Shown here: piece by piece, positions 1 to 11,542 of the stretch | Numbering within the stretch: position 1 is the stretch's first letter | Layout of the letters: each line of letters opens with the position of its first letter | Origin: Thamnocephalis sphaerospora | Lineage: Eukaryota; Zoopagomycota; Zoopagomycetes; Zoopagales; Sigmoideomycetaceae | Assembly (NCBI GenBank): GCA_003614735.1 | Contig: KZ992426.1 | Span: 33,038-97,037 of the forward strand | Reading direction: 5' to 3' | DNA length: 64,000 nt | Translations under genes and position numbers: made by a program | The notes under the pieces: generated by a model | Seen by the model: only the letters and a program-made list of their open reading frames with translations | Database searches by the model: none | Told to the model about the DNA's origin: nothing

Positions 1-246
1 ACGCCTTCTGCAGCTTCATGCCGGAGATCGCGACGGCGGTCTCATGGGTGTTCTTGAAGTGGACGCGCAGGTAGGAACCGCGGGTCTTGGCCGCTGCAAG
101 CACCACCGCGCGTCAGCCAACGTGTTCCCGAAGATGCCATCCGCATGCACATTCGCCTGCACGACCGTGACGTGACATTTGCATGGCCAGCTCCGCAAAC
201 ACTTACACTTGGCCGGGTTCAGCGACGAGACCGAGTACCTCACCAT
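1..246 (-). CDS. RPL17: 60S ribosomal protein L17 (uL22), 5' part
   Basis: The gene starts at 246 and runs off the left edge, so only the first 44 codons are present. Exon 1 (246-207) encodes [13 protein letters not shown]. An intron (206-94, GTAAGT to TTGCAG) interrupts codon 14. Exon 2 (93-1) continues [19 protein letters not shown], which is the very conserved N-terminus of eukaryotic uL22 (compare MVRYSLDPENPTK and [15 protein letters not shown] in animals). uL22 lines the nascent peptide exit tunnel of the large ribosomal subunit. Frame continuity across the intron and the residue-by-residue match make the call secure. The rest of the protein is outside the window. Confidence 0.95.
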
Positions 247-1369
247 GGCTGAAGTTTCCTAATGCTGGCGTTGAGCAGTTGCCAAGGCCGTGTAGCCGCC
301 AGTACGAGTGCAAGCATAGCCGAGAAGCGCGTAGGGCGGGAATGTTAGCTCATCGTGTTGGCGGCGGAATGGATTCAGCGAATTCACCCGCCGAGTACCG
401 CCAATCAACTCATCGCCGCAATATTGACCGCGCTCAAGCGTGTCTGCGCGAACGGCCAGGCAACGCGTCGGCAAACGCATGCTGTTACGACTGCTCCAAG
501 CTGGTGCCGTCACCAACACCACACCCGGTACCGGCTAGCCGCTACAACGTATGTGCCACCTCGCCGATATCAACGGAAAAGCGTCCAGACAGACGCGCGG
601 GCCGATGGATGGATGGATGCTGCTGTCGTATACGGCGCTGCGCCCAACAAGCACGATCGGTTCCATCGCGTAGTATCCAGCATCATCCATCCATCCATCT
701 CTCCGTCCGTCCGTCCGTCCATCCATCCATCCATCCATCCATCCATCCATCCATTCGTTGAGGCCCCATACGCCAGCCATCTGTTGCGACGCTATCCGGT
801 ACGCCGTCGTCGCCTCTATTGCTCCAGTATGCACGCCCAGACAGCCCGCCTCCGATGCGTCTCGTACGCGGATGCTAACCTGCGTGCCGAAGTGTACCGT
901 AGCTTCGGTGGGGTTTGGAAAGAGGGGGAGTGACCGGATCAGCGAGACGGGCGACCACTCCACTATGGCAGTTTTCCTCCACCAGTGGGCATCGACCACA
1001 CACACACACACACACAACCACAATAACACTGGTCTACGTGTCTGTCCGCAGCACCGTCACATTTTGGTTTGGGAGTACCAATACCGTTTCTAGTGTCTGC
1101 AGACGCCGACGTCTTTAACGGCAGTCGGCCTCGAAGCTTCGCGGCGTCTGTGCTGAGGCCCAGAGCGGCAGACGCACGTCAGCCTGTTGCATTCCCCCCT
1201 CACCACGCCACTGGCGGCCAAACACACCCCACCGCTCGCCACGCCTCTTCGCCGCCCATTATCCTATTCTTCACACTACCAGCAAGACCGCTAACTGTAC
1301 TGACGCCTGGCCCCGCCGGCACGCTAGTGACCCCCAACGCGCCATCATTCACTGGGTGACCACAACGCC
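247..1369. other. Intergenic region with simple repeats
   Basis: This is the divergent interval between RPL17 (minus) and STUB1 (plus). No conserved protein is visible in either strand. It holds a GATG/CATC tetranucleotide inverted repeat (604-756) and a short CA run (about 998-1015). Promoters for both flanking genes are expected here but no clear TATA box stands out. Confidence 0.6.
604..756. repeat. GATG/CATC tetranucleotide repeat forming an inverted repeat
   Basis: A short GATG run (604-622, then CTG) is followed about 55 bp later by CAGCATCATC and a longer CATC/CGTC run up to about 756. The two arms are near-perfect reverse complements, so the segment could fold into a hairpin with a loop of about 55 bases. 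The right arm is longer and partly degenerate (CCGT units at about 704-718). Confidence 0.75.
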
Positions 1370-3128
1370 ATGGCCTACGATAGCGCCAGAGCAGCTTCTG
1401 CGGATAAGCACAAGCTTTTAGGCAACGGCCACTTTGCGCACCAGCGCTATTCGTCGGCCATCAAAGAATACACAACGGCCATTGTAAGCAGCACAGCCGC
1501 CAGCAAGGATTTACAGTACGAATATGGAACTGACGATCATGATGCGCAGATACAATGCCCAAGCGTAGCCGCCTACTATACCAACCGAGCCACCTGTTAC
1601 ATGAAGGCAAGCATACTTGTAGACGACATGCCAATGGCTGGAACGCGCTAATCTCTAGACCTGTATTGGGCCATACGTAGCTGGACAGACATGAGGATAT
1701 GGAGCTGGATTGCCGCAAGGCTCTGGAACTGGATAAAACATCAGGTATATTGCAGGAAATACAAGTGCAAGACAGACCGTCGGCACAAGCTTACATTCGC
1801 GATCGATGTGCGCCATCCGCTATAGCCAGAGCTCACTATTTGGTATGCACACGCAAAGACGTGAACTGGCTTGGTCGGCTGACCAATTGGTGACCGTGTA
1901 GCTCGGCAAAGCGCTGATATACCAAGGAAAACTAGGCGCAAAAGCGATACAGGCGCTTGAAAAGGGTATGCACAAGGATGGTCGACGCCACGCGCGCAAT
2001 GCATGCGTAAGCTCACCTGCACTATCTTATCAGCTTACCGGTTTGCGGTAGATCAGCAGCAGCCCTATGCAAAGGACGTTTTGCAAACACTGCGCACAGC
2101 ACGCCGAGAGCAATGGGAGCGTGATCAGCGTGAACGCAATGCCACGGATGTCACGCTCCTGGGCTATATGCGCCAGCTGATTGAGAACGAGCGACAGCGG
2201 TGCGTGCCAAACTACCACCTGTAGACGTCCTAGTACTGATAGCCACATGCGTCTGCATCACCCTCTGCTGCCCTCTAGTGCGCACAGAATCTTGACCGAG
2301 GCCGGACTGAAGAATAATGACGACAGACGCGAGGCTGCTGCAGCCATCAATGATGAGCACGTGGGTGGCTTGCAATGTAGACTGCCTCAGGAGCTGTCTT
2401 GACCTCTGACACTATGCGGTCATCTACATGATACGACAACGGGGATGGTGATGGCAATAGGACCAGCGTCTAGCACAGCTGGAGCATGTGTTTGAACAAG
2501 CCAACGAAAACGCGAGGGTAAATAGCGCTGATACAAGGCGGCATTTATGGCCAAGACTGCTGCTGAATAGCTAACGTACAATTGCGACCACCAAGAAACG
2601 CGATGTGCCGGATTACTTTTGCGACAAAGTAAGAGGCGTGCGCACATCAGCCTGTAGACTGCACTTGCCGACGCTTCCCACGTAGATCAGCTTCTCCCTG
2701 ATGCACGACCCGGTCATCACACCATCAGGCATCACGTAAGTTGGCAGAGGTCTACGCATGTCATTGACACTGACAACAGCTGACCGCTCTATGACCGACT
2801 CTTGCTAGCTATGAGCGCACGTAAGTAGACCACAGCCTGTACAGCATTGCCATTGCCACCATAGTGCACCAATTTGCTTACGTCTGAATCCGCGTTTGCA
2901 GAGAGCTTCAAGATCATATAAAGCATATTGGTGACTTTGACCCGCTCAGCCGCCAGCCCATGAAGGAAAAGGATCTAGTGCCGAACCTTGCCCTTCGTGA
3001 AGCGATCGAGGACTATTTGCAAAAGCAAGTACCAACAACGCAAGCACACGCATCATCACGCCTGTACGCTAACCAGCATGGCGCATTGCGATGATTTGTG
3101 TAGGAACGGCTGGGCCATTGACTACTAA
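1370..3128 (+). CDS. STUB1: CHIP-type E3 ubiquitin ligase (TPR + U-box)
   Basis: This is the ortholog of CHIP/STUB1, the co-chaperone E3 ligase that binds Hsp70/Hsp90 C-termini by its TPR domain and ubiquitinates clients by its U-box. Exons: 1370-1483, 1550-1606, 1681-1744, 1826-1842, 1902-1965, 2034-2199, 2288-2364, 2474-2517, 2596-2628, 2686-2735, 2809-2820, 2902-3024, 3104-3128. They join in frame into 281 codons (human 303). TPR signatures include AAYYTNRATCYMK and CRKALELDK. A charged helical linker follows. The U-box reads KRDVPDYFCDKISFSLMHDP, then DFDPLSRQP and NGWAIDY at the C-terminus, as in animals. Exons of 17 and 12 nt are required to keep the alignment. Two introns (1607-1680 and 3025-3103) begin with GC. 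The exon 7/8 junction (2364/2474) is the least certain because the helical linker is short there. Confidence 0.93.
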
Positions 3129-3190
3129 CACATCCGTATGTACTATACCACCCATCCGTGGCTATCGGTATCCATCTACACTTTGTTTAT

Positions 3191-4663
3191 TCATCCGGGG
3201 GAGGTATTTGCATCTACGCCAGCCTCTTGACTTGCCAATGTCTCAGCGACTTCGCCTGCGGTCGTTGTTGTTGGTGGTGTTGTTGCCGTTGTTGTTGTTG
3301 CCGCTACTGCCGCTGCATCCATTGCCCTGCGTGTCGCCTCCATGCGGCGATAGGTGGATGAAGAGCGACGGGTTGTCGGCACTTTCTTGCGCGGCGCCTT
3401 TGGCTTGGGAATAACAATATCCTTTCCACCAAAATAGTCCTTGATAGTTACGCGTGTGTAGACTGTCACAAATATGTACGAGTCATCTACCTCAAAAACT
3501 TGCGCACGCTTCAGCCAGTCTCCGCAGACCACTGGATATCCCGTAATCACTCGGCTCTGCTCGGGCACGACAGCTTGTTCAATGCAGATCATAGTGTGCT
3601 GTAGAGACCAGATATAGATTGACGCGTGGTTGGGACGACTGGTGGACAACGCTACGCGTACGCGGAAATAGCCGTGAAACAGCTTTGCATCGAGGTCCTT
3701 TTGCAAAATGATCTCTTGCGGCTGCGAAAGACTGTAGAGCGTCATGCGCAAGTCGGAGGCATCCTTTGGCTTCTGCTCGACCACCATGCCAAGCGGCCGC
3801 TCGTAGGAGGGATCGTCCAGTGCTCTGTGCCAGTCATAGTAAAAGCAGGCCGACGCAAAATCACCAGTATGGGCCAGTACAGGTTCGTCGGGCGCGTAAA
3901 GATCATACACCATCGCAGTGCGGCGCGGATTTTTAACGCCAATCTTCCCTTCAAAGCCTGTCCACGCTAGCCAGTGACTGTACAGGATCATATTACGTCG
4001 GAAAATAAGCAAGCCAGGGGCATGCACCGTGGCAAATGGCTGCTCTTCACCCCATCTCCAAGCACGTATCACGGTGCAATGATGATGAAAAGCATACGGG
4101 CCACCGGCTTTGCAACTGTGGTGTACTTTGTCTGCTCGGGCAATATAGCGCTCATTAACGACGAGAGCCTGTGGCGTTCCGCGCGAGAAGCACACGCTTG
4201 TCCAGTCGCTTGACCGCAGTGCAAGCAAGCGGCCACCTGCTTCCAGGACAAATCCGCTGTTGCACTGCGCATGGATCCGTGCAAAGTTTCTCTGCAATGG
4301 TAGCTCCTGCACGACATAGTCGTTGTTTTCAGATACACGCTGATATTGCCAGCGCTTAACAAAGGCACGTTTCCAGTCAATCAGACTAAAGTTTAGCTCC
4401 GTCCGGGGCTTCTGCTGGTCCTCCAGCTGTCGACAGAAAATCTCTACAAGTATTTCACGCTCAAACGAGTGCGCCGGGTATTTAGCGTAGTAAACGCGAC
4501 GCCAGAATTTGTTGCTCTCCGCAAGCTCATGCCAGTAACGACTACAGGCAAAAAGCGCCACAAGCGCATCAACCGGCAAGAACAGAAGGATGCGAGCGTG
4601 CAGCTCGGGAGGCAACAGCAGCATCGGGTGAGAAGCAAAAGACGACATGGTGTTAGTGTACAA
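3191..4663 (-). CDS. F-box protein, C-terminal domain unrecognised
   Basis: A single uninterrupted reading frame of 490 codons. An alternative ATG at 4648 would give 485 residues and lies closer to the conserved part. Residues about 15-60 form an F-box (LPPELHARILLFLP, then NKFWRRVYY), so the protein probably links substrates to an SCF ubiquitin ligase through Skp1. The middle region (about 100-400) is rich in short beta-strand-like segments with Trp and Tyr and could be a propeller or similar substrate domain, but no repeat signature is clear. The last 70 residues are low complexity (Lys/Arg, then Ala/Thr). It is convergent with STUB1, only 62 bp apart. Being intronless is unusual for this neighbourhood. 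No ortholog is recognised by eye. Confidence 0.75.
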   Translation of the reverse strand: MYTNTMSSFASHPMLLLPPELHARILLFLPVDALVALFACSRYWHELAESNKFWRRVYYAKYPAHSFEREILVEIFCRQLEDQQKPRTELNFSLIDWKRAFVKRWQYQRVSENNDYVVQELPLQRNFARIHAQCNSGFVLEAGGRLLALRSSDWTSVCFSRGTPQALVVNERYIARADKVHHSCKAGGPYAFHHHCTVIRAWRWGEEQPFATVHAPGLLIFRRNMILYSHWLAWTGFEGKIGVKNPRRTAMVYDLYAPDEPVLAHTGDFASACFYYDWHRALDDPSYERPLGMVVEQKPKDASDLRMTLYSLSQPQEIILQKDLDAKLFHGYFRVRVALSTSRPNHASIYIWSLQHTMICIEQAVVPEQSRVITGYPVVCGDWLKRAQVFEVDDSYIFVTVYTRVTIKDYFGGKDIVIPKPKAPRKKVPTTRRSSSTYRRMEATRRAMDAAAVAATTTTATTPPTTTTAGEVAETLASQEAGVDANTSPG

Positions 4664-6425
4664 GCAGCTAGCTAGCCAAAATGCCGCCGCACTCTTATGT
4701 GGCGTGGCCTGATCTTCGTAGATCAGTATGAGTCACGGCATTACACCAAAAGATGCCGTTACTGGCGCCATACTTGCTATACTATCCGTGCTCGTGCCCT
4801 GTGTCACCAGCGTTGGCAGTCTCCACGACGCAAGCTCAGTCACAGTAGTCATCGGCCGCTAGATAATCTTGGCACCGCCATTGTTCCAAGGATGGCACGC
4901 GACTCCGGTACCATCTCAGATCGGTGGTCTTATGCCACCATGTACCACAGCCAATGCGCGCATGTGTTCATTCGGCACCATAGCCGACGGTGTCGCATGA
5001 GCACACCGTGAGATAAACCGGGCCGTGCGCTCCGGCAGACACCGACGCTTGGTGCCGCGACACCCTGCCACCTACCCACGCATACATGCAAAAGCACTAT
5101 CGCGTCAGCATCCAGAGGACACGGCCGCTGCCTCCTAAATGGTGCTCGACACTGTGGCCTACGGCACTGTCCCTGTCACCGTCAGGCCTATTATGGCCTA
5201 AAGACGGTCATGAGAAGACGCCATACATGGCTAATGGTGACGATACGCGTGGCATTGCTACGGCAGAGCAGCAGCCTTGAGCAGAGCCAAGGCTTGGATG
5301 CGACTGCCACGCAGCCTTACAGCATGGCCAGTGCCAAGTACCTGATACTAGCCATAGCCGTCGGTAGCGTTTATCGATCTGCATGGTGATCGACTCGACG
5401 GCTGTCCTCGAACTGGCGCCTGCCACACCAGCCTTACGAACATCCAAAAGACTGGCGACCACCCGCCAGACATGAGCTCGACCATCCCTGTTGTGTCTGG
5501 CCCATGTGTAGCTGGCCCTTGCAAAGCGGCTACTGCTGCTGCCGCGCATTCTCTCACGCGCCCGCGGTAGACTGCCTTGCGTGTGCACGGTTCCCTCGGC
5601 TGCCACGTCCACTTTGGGCACCGACTAGGCATCGTGTGCGCCAAAGAGCATACACCCTTGTTGGACCTGGACACACACGTGTAGCTCTCAAACACGCACG
5701 CTTCTTCTCCAGCCACCCGCTAGCTCAGCCAAAGTGCACCACATTCCACTCGCTTGTCCTCGCTCGCCTGCTGCGACAGTCGCCTATACCGGACACCGGC
5801 TTATACGGCTACTGCGCCAACCTGGCTCTCCTCTTCACAGCATATACGGTACGAAAGCTACAGCGCGCGACGTGCATGCATACGGTGGCGCTCGCAAGAC
5901 AGCAGCGAGACACCCGGCTATATGCGCCGTAGCGGAAGAACGAGCAGCCGCACGCTATCTGTACCGCACTGGGGTCGCTCTGGTTACGGCTGCTTTTGTG
6001 CTTGTTGCGTCTGCCGATCGTCGTGTTGCCACTGCGCGTTCACGCCAGGTCGCTGTGCAGCCAAACCAACTATTGCTTGGCCTTGGTGACCGTCGCTGCA
6101 GGCGGTATTGCTTGGCTAGCGCTCCTTTTCCTCTGCGCTTGCCCTCCGCGACACAGTCCGGTTCCTTCTCGCTCATCTCTGCATGTTCCGGCTCCCCCGT
6201 TGTATAGCCTCCGCGATCGCAGTCTCTCCGTGCACTCCTTATCTTGCTGACCCAACGGACGCTAACACACTGGTCTTGGTCGGAACGCCCCGTCCCTGTA
6301 GCGCGCTCAACTACTAGTCTAGCCGTCGCTGCGGCCATCCAGTAGATATCGACACTGTCACTACCGCTGCCTCTGCTACCACAGCGACGCTTGGATAGAC
6401 AACTGTCATCACCACTACGTCTACC
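4664..6425. other. Intergenic region, no gene recognised
   Basis: About 1.76 kb between the divergently transcribed F-box gene and epsin. Open frames of 60-190 codons occur on both strands but none shows conserved motifs, and splice-like junctions do not extend any of them into a recognisable protein. It probably holds the two promoters. Confidence 0.5.
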
Positions 6426-8724
6426 ATGTCGAAATACGCGGCCAAAGGTGCCATCCGCACCGTGTAAGCAGCCGGGAAGATGGAGGGTGGAGGGCATAGA
6501 GGCGTCTGGAGCGCGGATAGCCGTAGACTTACCCATATCGCTGTCGCTGCCTTGCCACTACAGCAAGAATCAGCTGAAAGGCTACACAGAGATGCAGGCC
6601 AAGGTGCGCAACGCCACCTCTAACGATCCCTGGGGCCCGTCTGGTACAGTAATGGCCGAGATTGCCCAGGCCACCTTTGACCCGTATGTAGTGCTGAGAT
6701 ATGACCGTTTACAGCAAGTGGGAGTGGCGATGGATGCTCACGCAGATGACTGTACATGCGCTTACTAGGCATGCATTTGTGGAGATCATGGCCATCGTGG
6801 ACAAGCGCCTGAACGACCACGGGAAGAACTGGCGACATGTCTTCAAGGTGCGAGATACGACGGTGGAGCATGCGCTGTAGTGGCCTGCTGTGTGCTTTTC
6901 GGAGGCTGCAGCGTATGCACACCTGCAACGTGTGCTGTAGACTGACCTTTCCCTACATGTGTGCGACAGTCGTTGACGCTGCTGGACTACTTGGTGCACG
7001 CTGGATCAGAGCAGGTGGTTCGTTATGCAAAGGAGAACCTGTATGTTGTAAAGACGCTGCGTGAATTTCAGCACATTGATGATCAAGGCCGTGACCAAGG
7101 CGCCAACGGTACGGCGGTATGGGCGACAGCTATACTCACGGCCACTAATCATTACTCTGCTCGCTGCGACAATCGCATGTTATTTGAACAGTGCGGCAAA
7201 AGGCGAAGCTGCTGACGGCGCTACTAAGCGACGATGACCGACTACGCCAGGAACGCAAGCAGCGCACCCACATGCACAATCGCATGACGGGCTACGTGTC
7301 GGACGATAACTCGTTAGCCGTTGCTGGCTCGTCGCACCGGCCACTTGAGCGCAGCCGGAGTGAACAAGGATTCACCTACGACGAGGATAAGGATCTTCGA
7401 CAGGCCATCGAGGAAAGTAAGCGCACCGCTGCAGCAGAGCAGCGAGACCGCCGGGGCAGGTAGGCTAGATACACATGGACATGGTGTACGCGGTATAGAC
7501 AGGAGAAGGATACGTTGGCTCACATGCTGCCGCACAATAGCGAGGATGATCTTCAGCGGGCGCTGCGCATTAGCGAACAAGAGGCGTACGAAAAGCAGAA
7601 TATGATTGTCGCGCAAAACGAAATGATCCTCACGGAGAATATGCGCCAACTCAAGTAAGCGCAAGGGCGCGTTGGCGCGCAGTGTGTGCACGCGCTGATC
7701 ACAGCTGGCGCAATAGCGATGACCCCTGGCAGCAGCAGGGCGTAAGCAGTAGTGCATTGGAGCTGTTTGGCGGATCCATCGAGGACCATACGCTGTCCGT
7801 GCCGGCAAATAACGGTGGCTACGACAACGGCTTCCAGCCCGGCTACGAACGCTCCTACTCGTATACTACAACAACGACCACGGTGGGCCAAAATAATCCG
7901 TTTGGCCAAACTTCGCACACCACCGTGCAGCACTCTTCGTCAGGATCACCCCCGTTGATGCTGGAAGGCGCACCGTCGACGCTGGCCATTCAGGCGCCTG
8001 GCTATGGGCAGGAAGCATTCGGCAATGCCACCGGTGGCTATCCGCACAGCGACTTTGGCGGCAGCACAATCAGGTAATACCATGCGTCAGGGTTTGTTTT
8101 GCAATTGCATATGTCAGCATTGCTTACACCACCATCGATAGCTCGACCATGGACAACTATAACGGTATGACACCTAGGTAGGTGACATGCAAGGAATTAA
8201 TTTGATAGGCGTATGCTGATGTTCGCTGCCGGCACGGTTATTATTGCGATCACAGTACCACAATGCACTCGGGAGCTGTTGTTCCGTACGGAACTAGCAA
8301 CGCACCCGGTGCTTCCATGACTGGCGGCGCCAATCCATTCTTCCAGGGGACGGCAAACCCGGACAACAGCGGCTACGGTGGCATGGGCGGTATGAGCGGT
8401 ATGGGCGCCGCGAATACCATGGGTGGCTTTGGCCAGAGCAGCGGCAGTTACGGCCAGAGCAACGGTTACGGCCAGGGCAACTTTGGTCAGAGTAGCTTCG
8501 GTCAGGGCAGCTTTGGACAGGTAGGTTGTCACCGGACTATATGTATGTTTGCACCACTGACCGATTTGCCATGGTAGGCCTCTGGTGCCAATGTTGGTAC
8601 GCTGATCGACGTGGGCGCACCTACGGGCCAGTCCTTTGGTCAGCAGGCCAGCAAGAATCCGTTCCAGATGCAGTCGCCACAAAATCAAGGCTCTGCTCAG
8701 GACTATAACCGGTCGTGGATGTAG
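6426..8724 (+). CDS. Epsin (ENTH-domain endocytic adaptor)
   Basis: Ten exons join in frame to 538 residues: 6426-6463, 6564-6683, 6769-6847, 6970-7108, 7192-7459, 7499-7654, 7705-8073, 8142-8177, 8256-8520, 8578-8724. Residues 1 to about 145 are the ENTH domain (VRNATSNDPWGPSG, then AFVEIMAIVDKRLNDHGKNW, then LTLLDYLVHAGSE), which binds PtdIns(4,5)P2 and bends membranes. Two ubiquitin-interacting motifs follow (DKDLRQAIEESK and DDLQRALRISE). The tail has three NPF motifs (NNPFGQ, ANPFFQ, KNPFQM) for EH-domain partners and a clathrin-box-like TLIDV near the C-terminus. A Gly/Gln/Ser/Phe low-complexity run (about 8410-8520, units such as FGQG and YGQS) resembles a prion-like segment. The fifth intron (7460-7498) is only 39 bp. 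Confidence 0.95.
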
Positions 8725-9322
8725 CATCTCTGGTTCAAGTGTGTCTGAATACCGATCGCCGGAGCCACCGCAGCTCACGACCGTCGTTGATACCATCTTA
8801 TCTGCTGGATGTAACGATGCCGCCACCACTACCGCGCATGCCTTTGACCCTGTCTGCCTACTTTCCATTCCATCTGTGCGGCCCTTACCAAGTGCCCTGT
8901 GTATGCCAAGCGTTAGCATGCTCGCTGCGCACTGTGCCTGCGACCTGCTTCCTGATCTCTGTCGTTTCCCTCTTCCTCCACAGCCACATCATCCATGTTG
9001 TTATGCGCTTTGTGCATTACCCTGCGCCACCCCACCAAGGCATCCTAATGCACAACCGATGTTTATGTGCTTATTTGGCGGACCAGCCACTTGTCGGTGG
9101 ATGCTTTGCATTTTGGTGTTGGATCGGCGGTAGCGCCAATGTTGTGGAAGGAAAATAACATCAGCTGGCTGTTCCGCGATCGACCGCTCATTCCTCGCCG
9201 CGCTCGTCTCGCTCCTCCACCTGCCGAACGATCTCACCGCCTGCCGTCCATTCACGCCCTCGCTCGTCCGCTGCTCTGCTGCCATTCCAGCTGTGTCTTT
9301 GCGAAACGCTTGATCGTGTGTC
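8725..9322 (+). other. Intergenic region, promoter of the uL29m gene expected
   Basis: About 600 bp between two plus-strand genes. Pyrimidine-rich (CT-rich tracts around 9200-9300) just upstream of the start codon at 9323. No conserved coding sequence seen. Confidence 0.5.
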
Positions 9323-10106
9323 ATGTCGCTCTGGACGCGTGCGGTCGGCCGGAGTGCCGCGGCGGCTTCGCCCGCCAGTCTGACGAGTGCAATGGCCCGT
9401 CTGTCGGTTGCCAGCTTCTCCAGCACTGCCGCTGCCTCTGAAGCGGCACCGCCAGCAGACAAGGCCCAGGCGCCAGCCAAGCGCCACGGCTTGCTAGATT
9501 TCTTCCAGGACGGCGTCTCCCTGCCCAAGGATGCACCGCGCACAGGTAAGGCACTGGCACATGGGCGCGTCATTCCGCCCAATACAACGGCAGAAGCGGC
9601 GCTGTCGGCAGAAGAACAATGGTGCTTACACAGTGATAATCGCGGGATCCACAGGTCGCGCATGGCGCGCTTCAGAGCTGCGCCAAAAGAGCTTTGATGA
9701 TTTGCACAAGCTCTGGTATGTGCTGCTGAAGGAGCGCAATGTGTTAGCCAGCCAGCGCGAGGAGGCACGTCGTTTTAGCATCACCAGCCAGTTCTTTAGC
9801 AACTACAGTCGCGAGATTAAGGTAGGCAGCAACGGGATTTTGTCGTTGTTGCGCTACGGAGGTTAACACACGCATCCATTCACACAGTGCCGCAAGTCGA
9901 TGGCGCGCATCAAGTCGGTGCTGTCTGAGCGGCAGATCGCATACGAGCGCGCCGTCAAGCGGCATCGTCGCGAGCAGTACGTTGAGCGGCGCAACAAGAT
10001 GTACGCAGAAATTGCTGCTGCTACCGAGGCCAAAAAGGCCGCCGCAGCTGCCGCTGGCTCCGCACCCGCCAAGGCTGAAAGCAAAGCAGAGGCGAAGCGC
10101 GTGTAG
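9323..10106 (+). CDS. MRPL47: Mitochondrial large-subunit ribosomal protein uL29m
   Basis: Exons 9323-9545, 9655-9821 and 9888-10106 join in frame to 202 residues. The N-terminus is a classical mitochondrial presequence (Arg/Ala/Ser-rich, no acidic residues, [19 protein letters not shown]). Next comes GLLDFFQDG, and then the family core [20 protein letters not shown] and WYVLLKERN with EEARR, as in MRPL47/Mrpl4. Helical VRRHRR-like basic segments follow and an Ala/Lys-rich tail ends the protein. It assembles into the large mitoribosomal subunit near the tunnel exit. It is convergent with FRG1, 191 bp away. Both introns are canonical GT-AG. Confidence 0.93.
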
Positions 10107-10297
10107 CAATAATGCAGCAGAAGCGGCAGTAACGATGATGATAGCCCGGTCAGCGCCCACTCGCGTTCACATACATCCATGCAGTCTGCGGCTAGATCTG
10201 CAGCCTGCAACAAAATAAAGGACCTCGCTTTAACATGGCTGTCAAACCAATAGGATGCATAGGATGAAATAGAATACCGGCACTAGTGCCGGCGCTA

Positions 10298-11542
10298 CTA
10301 TTTGCAATAGCGATCGGCCTTTGTCTTTTCCCGTCGGTCTAGCAGCGCTTGTGCCAGCTGACCCTCTCGCTTGGCACGCTTTAGCAGACGTTCGCCATCC
10401 TCGTCCGGGCGCAATCGGCTACCTCCGCTCTGGTAACGCTTGCTAAAGTAGCAAATATCGCCATGACGTGCGTATACGTTAGCGTGTGGGCACACCATTT
10501 ATCTGTAGACATGTTCACTTACAGTTGCTCGTACTCGTACGCCTCCACATCCACGTCCGCCTCGGACACGCCATGTGCCGAGCTGGCAGTCCGCTTCCGC
10601 TTATTCTGCCCCGCCTGGCACTTGACGCGAAACACCTCGCTGAATGAGATGGCCTCCGCGTCGGCCCGAAGCCGGGGCCCCGACATTTTGCGCACGCGGC
10701 CACGTCCAGACATGGCGGCCTCTGCTGCACGCGCGCGCTCTTGTGCCTCTTTGGCGGATTCACTGGCAGCTAGATCACTGCGGTCTTTGTCGCCGTCGAC
10801 GCTATCATGCTGGTCTAGCGCGTCCGTGTCGACACCTAAAAACTTGCCGTACACGCTTTGCCAAGCAATGCCATCCTCACGCAACACCGGCTGCCACTCT
10901 TCGGTCGGGCCGATCGCTTCCTTGTCACAACTAACAACGCCAAACTTGTCGGCGGACAAATAGCGCCCCTCAACCGAGCGAAGCGTATAACCTCCGCCCG
11001 TGGCAAGACGCTGACCTACAAACACCTGCGTGACTTCGCTCGGCTCAGCATCGCGTATTGCCACGATCTGCGCGCCGTCATCGTCGTCATGGTGCACCGT
11101 GCGGTCTCCCGCGGCCGGCGCCAAGTATAGCTGATGGGATTCCTCCACCACTGCAAGACAGCGCGGTGGCGTTGCATTGAATGCGAAATAGAGCGGTCCG
11201 GTCAGGTCCTCCAGCGTTGTGGCGTACACCCATCCTACGCGCGACTATCTGGTCAATATCCGGCCGCTGCACGGCAGTGCATCGCAGCTCATACCATGTG
11301 CGGTCTCCGCTTGCGTCGCAGCTTTGCCACTGCCAGTGATGCCCGCGTCGGACGCGTCGCCGACGGCCTCTGCACGCTTGGACGACGCCCTCTTGCTCTT
11401 TTTCTTTCTGTGCGCGTCCGATACAAAGTTAGACAAGCGTAGAATGACAAGCGTAGAATGAACCGGTATGATGGCCCAAGCCGTACCTTTTGTCGCCTTT
11501 GAAACTAAGGCGATTGCTCTTGACGGCCTGGTAGTCTGACAT
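10298..11542 (-). CDS. FRG1: FRG1 family protein (beta-trefoil, nuclear RNA/actin-associated)
   Basis: Exons (minus strand) 11542-11487, 11407-11295, 11234-10523 and 10442-10298 give 341 residues. FRG1 proteins are nuclear, associate with spliceosomal complexes and bundle actin. Diagnostic features: N-terminal MSDYQAVKSNRLSFKGDKRK followed by a Lys/Arg-rich nuclear signal; GWVYATTLEDLTGP; the trefoil segment YLSADKFGVVSCDKEAIGP; and the C-terminus LLDRREKTKADRYCK, almost identical to the animal LLDRRAKLKADRYCK. The protein is about 80 residues longer than human FRG1 because of an acidic loop (DDDD near residue 100) and an Ala/Glu/Arg-rich insertion (around 10700-10800). It is head-to-head with the P2X gene. 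Confidence 0.94.

Noticed and set aside
1699-2402. Separate small ORFs inside the CHIP gene
   Set aside because: Each is one exon read through into intron sequence; they join in frame into a single protein.
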